DNA of 38,444 bases from Candidatus Faecalibacterium intestinigallinarum (lineage in GTDB: Bacteria > Bacillota > Clostridia > Oscillospirales > Ruminococcaceae). Each line of letters starts with the position of its first letter. The stretch's first letter is position 1. Below the pieces are notes generated by a model. That model worked only from the letters and a program-made list of their open reading frames with translations. It had not been told where the DNA came from and ran no database searches. The stretch lies in assembly GCA_019113345.1 (NCBI GenBank), contig DXHQ01000005.1, positions 1 through 38,444 of the forward strand. The letters run 5' to 3'. Both the position numbers and the translations under genes were made by a program. Positions 32,743-38,444 of the stretch are shown one piece after another.

Positions 32743-33933
32743 ATGGCAAAAAATCAGAACACGACGGTGCCGGCGGCGGTCAAAAAGACCGGCGCGGACG
32801 AGAAAAAGGAGGCGCTGACCACCGCGCTGGCCCAGATCGAAAAACAGTTCGGCAAAGGGGCCATCATGAAGCTGGGGGACAGCGCCATGCAGGTGGAGGC
32901 CATCTCCACCGGCAGCTTGGGGCTGGACCTGGCGCTGGGGGTGGGCGGCGTGCCCCGCGGCCGCATCGTCGAGATCTATGGCCCCGAGTCGAGCGGCAAG
33001 ACCACCCTGGCGCTGCACGTGCTGGCCGAGGCCCAGAAAAAGGGCGGCGAGGTGGCCTTCATCGACGTCGAGCACGCCCTTGACCCCAACTATGCCGCGG
33101 CCCTCGGGGTGGACATCAACAGCCTGCTGGTCAGCCAGCCCGACACCGGCGAGCAGGCCATGGAGATCTGCGAGGCGCTGGTCCGCTCGGGCGCCATCGA
33201 CGCCATCGTCATCGACTCGGTGGCCGCGATGGTCCCCCGGGCCGAGATCGAGGGCGAGATGGGGGACAGCCACGTCGGACTGCAGGCCCGCCTGATGAGC
33301 CAGGCCATGCGCAAGCTGACCTCGGTCATCGGCAAGACCAACACCGTCTGCATCTTCATCAACCAGCTGCGCGAAAAGGTGGGGGTCATGTACGGCAACC
33401 CCGAGGTGACCACCGGCGGCCGGGCGCTGAAATACTACGCCTCGGTCCGGATCGACGTGCGCCGGGTGGAGGGGCTGAAGGACTCCTCCGGGCAGTTCAT
33501 CGGCAACCACACCCGCGCCAAGGTGGTCAAGAACAAGGTCGCGCCCCCCTTCCGGGAGGCCGAGTTCGACATCATGTTCGGCAAGGGCATCTCCAAGATG
33601 AGCGAGCTGATCGACGTCGGCGTCAAGCTGGGCATCGTCCAGAAGAGCGGCGCCTGGTTCAACTACGGGGACGTCCGCCTTGGTCAGGGCCGGGACAACG
33701 CCAAGCAGTTCCTGGCCGACAACCCCGAGATCGCAAACGACATCGAGGGCCAGATCCGGGCCAACGCCGACAAGCTCTACTCCACCGGCCGCAAGGGCGC
33801 GCTGGCCAAGGGCAGCGCCGCCGTCGCCGCCCAGGACGCCAAGGACAAGGAGCCGGCCAAGGCCGCCGGCCCGGTGGTCAAGGCGCCGGCCCCCAGCAGC
33901 GAGAGCGAGCTGGACATCATGGTGGAGGATTAA
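32743..33933 (+). CDS. recA: Recombinase RecA
   Basis: 396 residues, a little long. RecA forms filaments on single-stranded DNA, drives strand exchange and triggers LexA self-cleavage. Walker A is at about 80-88 ([10 protein letters not shown]), Walker B region in [20 protein letters not shown]1/L2 DNA-binding loops and [20 protein letters not shown] are intact. There are about 25 extra residues at the N-terminus and an Ala/Lys/Pro-rich linker before an acidic tail ([10 protein letters not shown]). The start at 32743 has AAAGGAG nine bases upstream; the frame is open back to 32692, but that lies in the promoter. recX follows after three bases. Confidence 0.98.
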   Translation: MAKNQNTTVPAAVKKTGADEKKEALTTALAQIEKQFGKGAIMKLGDSAMQVEAISTGSLGLDLALGVGGVPRGRIVEIYGPESSGKTTLALHVLAEAQKKGGEVAFIDVEHALDPNYAAALGVDINSLLVSQPDTGEQAMEICEALVRSGAIDAIVIDSVAAMVPRAEIEGEMGDSHVGLQARLMSQAMRKLTSVIGKTNTVCIFINQLREKVGVMYGNPEVTTGGRALKYYASVRIDVRRVEGLKDSSGQFIGNHTRAKVVKNKVAPPFREAEFDIMFGKGISKMSELIDVGVKLGIVQKSGAWFNYGDVRLGQGRDNAKQFLADNPEIANDIEGQIRANADKLYSTGRKGALAKGSAAVAAQDAKDKEPAKAAGPVVKAPAPSSESELDIMVED

Positions 33934-33936
33934 CCC

Positions 33937-34455
33937 ATGCCCTGGCAGCACAGGGCCCGCCGCGCCGCGCAGCCCGCGGAACCCTCCGCCGACCCCGCCG
34001 AGTGCCGCGCCCGCGCGCTGGCCCTCTTGACGGGGCGGGACTACGCCTCGGCGGAACTGTACGAAAAACTCTGCGTCCGTTTCACCCTCGAGGCCGCCGC
34101 CCAGGCGGTGGCCGGCCTGGTGGAGGCGGGGCTGCTGGACGATGCGCGCTATGCCGAGGCCAAAGCCCGCGCCATGCAGCGGGCCCGCAAAAGCCGCCTG
34201 GCGGCCGCCCTGGCCCTGCGGGGCAAGGGCCTGACCGACGAAGAGATCGACGCGGCGCTGGACGCCGCCTACGCCCCCGACGAGACGGGCGCCGACCCCG
34301 AACTGGACGCCGCCCGCGCCCTTGTCGCGGGGCCCTACCGGGCCAAACTCGCGGCCGGCCGGCGGGACCTGGTGGCCGCGGCGCTGGCGCGGCGGGGGTT
34401 TCCCCACCGGGTGATCCGGCAGGCGCTGGACGAGGCCGCCGAAGGCGAGCCGTAA
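33937..34455 (+). CDS. recX: Regulatory protein RecX
   Basis: 172 residues, three-helix repeats of the RecX family. RecX binds RecA filaments and limits their growth. Typical pieces: ALALLTGRDYASAELYEKLC, LVEAGLLDDARYAEAKARAM, LALRGKGLTDEEIDAALDAA, and ALARRGFPHRVIRQALDEA. GGAGG lies in the last codons of recA, three bases separate the genes, and co-expression with recA is the common order. Confidence 0.94.
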   Translation: MPWQHRARRAAQPAEPSADPAECRARALALLTGRDYASAELYEKLCVRFTLEAAAQAVAGLVEAGLLDDARYAEAKARAMQRARKSRLAAALALRGKGLTDEEIDAALDAAYAPDETGADPELDAARALVAGPYRAKLAAGRRDLVAAALARRGFPHRVIRQALDEAAEGEP

Positions 34456-34482
34456 GCAAACCAAACAGAAAAGAGCGACCAT

Positions 34483-35841
34483 ATGAAAATTGCCTGTATC
34501 TCTCTGGGCTGTCCCAAAAACCAGGTGGACCTGGACGGGATGGTCTACACCCTGCTGGCCGCCGGCCATGAGACGGTGGCCGACCTCGGCGAGGCCGACC
34601 TGGTGCTTGTCAACACCTGCGGCTTCATCGAGAGCGCCAAGACCGAGGCCATCGAGAATATCCTCGAGGCATGCAGCTATAAGCAGCAGAACCCGAACCT
34701 GAAGGTGGTGGTCACCGGCTGTCTGGCCGAGCGCTACCGCAGCCAGATCCGGGAGGAGATCCCCGAGGTGGACGCAGTGGTGGGCTGTGCCTCCAACGGG
34801 GTCATCGACCAGATCGCGGCCCGGGTGGCCGGCGGCGAACAGCTGGAAACCTACGGCCCCAAGCGGGATTTTCCCCTCGGGGGCAAGCGGGTGATCGGCA
34901 CGCCGGCCCACTACGCCTACCTCAAGATCGCCGAGGGCTGCAACAACCGCTGCCACTACTGCGCCATCCCCCTCATCCGGGGGCCGCTGCGCAGCCGCGC
35001 GTTGGACGACTGCGTCGCCGAGGCCAGCTGGCTGGCCGGCGAAGGGGTCAAGGAGCTGATCGTGGTGGCCCAGGACCCCACCGCCTACGGCGAGGATTGG
35101 GGCAAGCCGGGCAGCATCTGCGCGCTGCTCGACCGGCTGAACGCCATCGAGGGGATCGAGTGGATCCGCATCCTCTACGCCTACCCCGAACGGATCACCG
35201 ACGATTTCATCGCCGCCATGCAGCGCAATGAAAAGGTGCTGCCCTACCTCGACCTGCCCATCCAGCACTGCAACGACGAGATTCTGCACAATATGAACCG
35301 TCGGTCCACCAAAGCCGAGCTGCTGGACGTCATCGGGCGGCTGCGCAAAGCCATCCCCGGCATCACCCTGCGCACCACCCTGATCGCCGGCTTCCCCGGC
35401 GAGAGCGAGGCCCAGTTCGAGGAGCTGTGCGCGTTCGTCAAAGAGGTGGAGTTCGACCGGCTGGGCTGCTTTGCCTACTCGGCCGAGGAGAACACCCGCG
35501 CCGCCGCCATGGACGGCCAGCTGGACGAGGAGACCAAGACCCGCCGCGCCGAGATCGTGATGGAGATCCAGACCGGCATCATGGCCCGCAAGCAGGCGGA
35601 CAAGGTGGGGCAGACTCTCCGCGTCCTCTGCGACGGACTGGACGACGAGAGCGGCCTGTACATCTGCCGCACCGCCGCCGACGCCCCCGAGATCGACGGG
35701 GCGGTCTGCGTGGCCAGCGACGAGCCCCTCTACCCCGGCCGGTTCTACGATGTGCGCATCGAGGAGAGCGACCTCTACGACCTGTACGGCCGCCCCGCGG
35801 CGGAAAGCGAAGGAGGAATGAGCGATGAATCTGCCCAATAA
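34483..35841 (+). CDS. rimO: Ribosomal protein S12 methylthiotransferase RimO
   Basis: 452 residues, radical-SAM enzyme that adds a methylthio group to the conserved Asp of ribosomal protein S12. N-terminal UPF0004 domain with cluster ligands C10 (SLGCPKNQVD), C46 (NTCGFIESA) and C80 (VTGCLAERY); radical-SAM C153-x3-C157-x2-C160 (CNNRCHYC); then the TIM-barrel (LPYLDLPIQHCNDEIL, then RTTLIAGFPGESEAQFEEL); and a C-terminal TRAM domain. S12 itself is not encoded here. The ribosome-binding site is weak (AAGAG). Its end overlaps pgsA by 17 bases. Confidence 0.96.
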   Translation: MKIACISLGCPKNQVDLDGMVYTLLAAGHETVADLGEADLVLVNTCGFIESAKTEAIENILEACSYKQQNPNLKVVVTGCLAERYRSQIREEIPEVDAVVGCASNGVIDQIAARVAGGEQLETYGPKRDFPLGGKRVIGTPAHYAYLKIAEGCNNRCHYCAIPLIRGPLRSRALDDCVAEASWLAGEGVKELIVVAQDPTAYGEDWGKPGSICALLDRLNAIEGIEWIRILYAYPERITDDFIAAMQRNEKVLPYLDLPIQHCNDEILHNMNRRSTKAELLDVIGRLRKAIPGITLRTTLIAGFPGESEAQFEELCAFVKEVEFDRLGCFAYSAEENTRAAAMDGQLDEETKTRRAEIVMEIQTGIMARKQADKVGQTLRVLCDGLDDESGLYICRTAADAPEIDGAVCVASDEPLYPGRFYDVRIEESDLYDLYGRPAAESEGGMSDESAQ

Positions 35842-36406
35842 ACTGACCCTGGCCCGCATCGTGCTGGTGCCGGTCTTTATGGTGTTTGCCTCGCTGACCC
35901 AGTATGGGACGGCGGATTACAACGCCGTCTGGTATCTGGCGGCGGGGGTGGTGTTTGCCCTGGCCAGCTTTACCGACTATCTGGACGGCCACCTGGCCCG
36001 CAAGTGGCATATGATCACCGACTTCGGCAAGTTTGCCGACCCGCTGGCCGATAAGCTGCTGACCACCGTCGCCTTTTTGTACATGATGCGGGACGGCGTC
36101 TGCTCGCCGGTGGTGCTGGCCATCATCCTGGCGCGGGAGTTCGCGGTGTCCGGGCTGCGGATGGTGGCCGCCGGCGCCAAGGACGGCAAGGTCATCGCAG
36201 CCAATATGTGGGGCAAGGTCAAGACGGTGCTGCAGATGCTGAGCATCATCTTCTACTACTTTGCCGCGGCCTTTGCCGGCCCCGCCGACGTCATGGCGGT
36301 GGAGCTGCTGGGCAGCGCCCTGTGCTGGCTGGTGGCGGCCGTCACCGCCATTTCGGGCATCAAGTACCTGGCGGACAACCGGCACTTTATCAACACCGCA
36401 AAGTAA
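35825..36406 (+). CDS. pgsA: CDP-diacylglycerol-glycerol-3-phosphate 3-phosphatidyltransferase
   Basis: 193 residues, multi-pass membrane enzyme that makes phosphatidylglycerol phosphate. The CDP-alcohol phosphatidyltransferase signature is complete: D51-YLDG-HLAR with the second half GKFADPLADK (DxxDGxxAR-x8-GxxxDxxxD). About five or six membrane helices. AAGGAGG lies within the end of rimO. It fits with gpsA downstream, which supplies the glycerol-3-phosphate substrate. Confidence 0.95.
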   Translation: MNLPNKLTLARIVLVPVFMVFASLTQYGTADYNAVWYLAAGVVFALASFTDYLDGHLARKWHMITDFGKFADPLADKLLTTVAFLYMMRDGVCSPVVLAIILAREFAVSGLRMVAAGAKDGKVIAANMWGKVKTVLQMLSIIFYYFAAAFAGPADVMAVELLGSALCWLVAAVTAISGIKYLADNRHFINTAK

Positions 36407-36416
36407 GAGGCGCGCC

Positions 36417-37049
36417 ATGCACACGACCCGCCTGCAAAAGTTTTTGTCCATCCTGGCCAATCTGGCCATCGTCGGGATGGAGCTGCGCGCCATCCCCCTG
36501 AGCTGGGACGGGGTCCACGCGCAGATGTTTCTGTTTTACACCGAGTTGTCCAACCTCTTTGCGATGGGCGTCTGTTTTGTGACGGCGCTCTGTCAGCTGC
36601 GGGCGCTGCTCACCGGCGGCGAGATGCCGGCCTGGGTCCGCACCCTCAAATACACCGTCACCTGCTGCCTGATGCTGACCTTTTTGACGGTGGTGTTCGT
36701 TCTGGCCCCCATGTACGGCCCCGACGGGCACTATGTCATGCTGCTGACCAGCTCGATGCTCTACAACCACTTCCTCAACCCGGTGACGGCGCTGCTCTCC
36801 TTCGTCCTGCTGGAGCGGGTCCCGGCCCTGCCCCGGCGGGCCGTCGGCCGCGCCATGATCCCCACCCTGGTCTACGGCGGCATCATGCTGGCGGCAAACA
36901 TCGCCAAAGTGTATAAGGGACCCTACCCGTTCCTCTATGTATACGAACAGCCCCTCTGGACTTCCTGTATGTGGGTGGTGGTCATCCTGGGCGGCGCGCT
37001 GCTGATCGCCTGGGCGGTCTGGAAGCTGGGCGGCGGCCGCGCGGCTTGA
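36417..37049 (+). CDS. Six-helix membrane protein, possibly FAR-17a/AIG1-like (Pr6Pr family)
   Basis: 210 residues, about six membrane helices, function unknown. The pattern FLFYTELSNLFAMGV near the N-terminus and SSMLYNHFLNPVTALLSFVL in the middle resembles the Pr6Pr / FAR-17a-AIG1-like membrane family; the match is by eye and tentative. AGAGG precedes the ATG at 36417, ten bases after pgsA, so it is likely co-transcribed. Its stop lies inside the -35 box of the gpsA promoter. Confidence 0.7.
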   Translation: MHTTRLQKFLSILANLAIVGMELRAIPLSWDGVHAQMFLFYTELSNLFAMGVCFVTALCQLRALLTGGEMPAWVRTLKYTVTCCLMLTFLTVVFVLAPMYGPDGHYVMLLTSSMLYNHFLNPVTALLSFVLLERVPALPRRAVGRAMIPTLVYGGIMLAANIAKVYKGPYPFLYVYEQPLWTSCMWVVVILGGALLIAWAVWKLGGGRAA

Positions 37050-37074
37050 CGCGGCCCGTCCTTTTGGGTACAAT
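37046..37074 (+). promoter_or_regulatory. Promoter for gpsA
   Basis: -35 TTGACG (37046-37051), 17-base spacer, -10 TACAAT (37069-37074). The -35 overlaps the stop codon of the upstream gene. Confidence 0.8.
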
Positions 37075-37117
37075 AAACGCAGAGAGTTTTGACAACAGCG
37101 CACAAGGAGGCTGCATG

Positions 37118-38128
37118 ATGGCACGAAGAATTGGTATTTTGGGCGCAGGCACCTGGGGAACCGCTCTGGCGCGGATGCTGGCGGCAAACGGCAGCGACGT
37201 GCTGCTCTGGTCGGCCATCCCCGCCGAGATCGACAACCTCGCCGAGACCCGCACCCACCCCAACCTGCCGGGCATGGTCCTGCCCGAGAGCCTGCGCTTC
37301 ACCAAAGACCTGGCCGAGGCGTGCAGCGGCCAGGATATTCTGGTGTTTGCGGTGCCGTCGGTCTTTGTCCGCTCGACGGCGGCCAAGGCGCGGCCCCACA
37401 TCCGCTACGGTCAGGTGATCGTGGACGTGGCCAAGGGCATCGAGAAAGAGACCCTCTTCACCATGACCGAGGTCCTGGCCGACGAGCTGGGCAAGGAGGA
37501 CGGCCCCCGCGGCATCCGTCTGGTGGCCCTGTCCGGCCCCACCCACGCCGAGGAGGTGGCCCTTGACCTGCCCACCACCATTGTGTCGGCCTCGCCCGAC
37601 ACCGAGGCCGCCGAGATCGTGCAGGAGGCCTTTACCAGCGACTGTATGCGGGTCTACACCAACCCCGACATCAAGGGCGTCGAGCTGAGCGGCGCCATGA
37701 AGAACGTCATCGCCCTGGGCGTCGGCATCTCGACCGGCCTGGGCTACGGAGACAACGCCCGCGCCGCCCTCATCACCCGCGGCATCGCCGAGATCGCCCG
37801 GCTGGGCTCTGCCATGGGCTGCAACATCCACACCTTTGCGGGGCTGGCCGGCATCGGCGACCTGATCGTCACCGCCACCAGCCAGCACAGCCGCAACAAC
37901 CGCGCCGGCCAGCTGATCGGCCAGGGCCGCACCCCCGCGCAGGCCGTCAAGGAGGTGGGGATGGTGGTGGAAGGCATGAACGCCCTGCCCGCCGCCATCG
38001 AGCTGAGCGAGCGCTACCAGGTGGAGATGCCCATCGTGCAGACGGTGAACGCCATCGTCAACAAGGGCATGAGCCCCGCCGAGGCGGTGCACGCCCTGAT
38101 GACCCGCGACCTGAAACGGGAAGTTTGA
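37118..38128 (+). CDS. gpsA: Glycerol-3-phosphate dehydrogenase [NAD(P)+]
   Basis: 336 residues. Reduces dihydroxyacetone phosphate to sn-glycerol 3-phosphate for phospholipid synthesis. N-terminal Rossmann motif GILGAGTWGTALA, then VAKGIEKETLFTM, LSGPTHAEEVALDLPTTIV, substrate-binding KGVELSGAMKNVIALGVGIS with the catalytic Lys, and FAGLAGIGDLIVTATSQHSR. The start at 37118 has AAGGAGG seven bases upstream; ATG 37115 (one codon earlier) is equally possible. It has its own promoter and terminator. Confidence 0.97.
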   Translation: MARRIGILGAGTWGTALARMLAANGSDVLLWSAIPAEIDNLAETRTHPNLPGMVLPESLRFTKDLAEACSGQDILVFAVPSVFVRSTAAKARPHIRYGQVIVDVAKGIEKETLFTMTEVLADELGKEDGPRGIRLVALSGPTHAEEVALDLPTTIVSASPDTEAAEIVQEAFTSDCMRVYTNPDIKGVELSGAMKNVIALGVGISTGLGYGDNARAALITRGIAEIARLGSAMGCNIHTFAGLAGIGDLIVTATSQHSRNNRAGQLIGQGRTPAQAVKEVGMVVEGMNALPAAIELSERYQVEMPIVQTVNAIVNKGMSPAEAVHALMTRDLKREV

Positions 38129-38197
38129 GCGAGCCCAAAATTTTCTTTTTCACAAAAATTATACAGTTGGCAAAAAACGGCTGAAAGGCCGGCTGAG

Positions 38198-38229
38198 AGC
38201 GTCTGCGAAAGCGGGCGCTTTTCTTTTTT
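38198..38229 (+). terminator. Terminator after gpsA
   Basis: AGCGTCTGC-GAAA-GCGGGCGCT, a 9-bp stem with two wobble pairs and a stable GAAA loop, then TTTTCTTTTTT. Confidence 0.8.
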
Positions 38230-38248
38230 GCGTGGGCGCTCCGCTGGG

Positions 38249-38423
38249 CCAGAGGGCCAGGGAGGGTGTTTCGACTCCCCCTCCCTAGGCCCTCTGGACT
38301 CCCTACCCACCCGCAACGACCAGGGCGGAGCCCTGGACCCAAAAACAGAAAGGAGCTCTGGACGTCTGCCTGAAAAAGTGCCATCACTCGCATTCGCTCG
38401 CGCACTTTTTCCGGGCGGCAGAC
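38249..38423. repeat. Cluster of three large palindromes
   Basis: First: CCAGAGGGCC-AGGGAGGG (38249-38266) pairs with CCCTCCCT-A-GGCCCTCTGG (38279-38297), 18 bp with one bulge. Second: CCAGGGC-GGA-GCCCTGG (38320-38336). Third: GTCTGCC-T-GAAAAAGTGC (38364-38381) pairs with GCACTTTTTC (38402-38411) and GGCAGAC (38417-38423). No gene is supported in the last 300 bases of the window. This looks like an intergenic repeat element, different in sequence from the two MITE-like copies. Confidence 0.65.
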
Positions 38424-38444
38424 ACCCAGAACTCCAATCCTGTC

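Noticed and set aside
32353-35859. Open frame of 1168 codons on the minus strand across prmC, recA, recX and rimO
   Set aside because: It lies antisense to four well-supported genes; long stop-free antisense frames are expected in GC-rich coding DNA. The product is low-complexity and matches no family.
1-38444. CRISPR array, rRNA or tRNA genes, prophage or transposase genes
   Set aside because: I saw no regularly spaced repeats, no rRNA or cloverleaf sequences, and no integrase, transposase or phage structural gene anywhere in the window.

Overview
The window looks like chromosomal DNA from a GC-rich member of the Bacillota (Clostridia), most plausibly the Faecalibacterium / Subdoligranulum / Gemmiger part of the Oscillospiraceae. 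This is inferred from strong AGGAGG ribosome-binding sites, zinc-binding forms of S14, L36 and adenylate kinase, RqcH, a TrmK-NIF3 pair, the Firmicutes order of the S10-spc-alpha cluster, high GC in most genes, and short hairpin-rich intergenic repeats. The genus call is inference only.

Layout. (1) 1-2049, minus strand: tmcAL, a 59-residue membrane peptide, and a lipoprotein cut by the window start. (2) 2110-7729, plus strand: ackA (its promoter overlaps the tmcAL promoter), a zinc-ribbon protein behind a long leader, then DUF1858 - trmK - NIF3 - rqcH. (3) 7842-8000: a MITE-like inverted repeat. (4) 8099-24243: the S10-spc-alpha ribosomal supercluster with secY, adk, map, infA, rpoA and rplQ, read from a promoter with A/T tracts and a leader of about 330 nt. 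(5) 24247-26970: an accessory spot holding an AT-rich two-gene cassette (membrane-anchored protein plus a protein with a HEPN-like RNALAH motif), then a DinJ-YafQ toxin-antitoxin pair. (6) 27002-30527: an FG-GAP lipoprotein with a response regulator and histidine kinase. (7) 30529-30723: a second MITE-like repeat. (8) 30748-38128: DUF1385 - prmC, recA - recX - rimO - pgsA - membrane protein, and gpsA from its own promoter. (9) 38198-38444: a terminator and a run of large hairpins.

Most of the window is core information processing: ribosomal proteins, IF-1, RNA polymerase alpha, SecYEG translocation, Met excision, tRNA modification (TmcAL, TrmK), ribosome rescue (RqcH), release-factor methylation (PrmC), S12 methylthiolation (RimO) and recombination (RecA/RecX). 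Metabolic genes are acetate kinase and two phospholipid genes (PgsA, GpsA).

The most interesting part is the accessory spot after rplQ. The rplQ terminator and the terminators that end each of the next two modules share an identical 16-bp end, and the last two share 32 bp. This suggests modules were added one after another at a terminator. The first module, an AT-rich operon of an unrecognised membrane protein and a HEPN-like protein, is the best candidate for an undescribed (possibly defence) system; that role is inference. Other oddities: IF-1 with an extra loop, a TrmK homologue without two family motifs, a PrmC with an insertion of about 38 residues, and structured intergenic elements inside the ribosomal operon.
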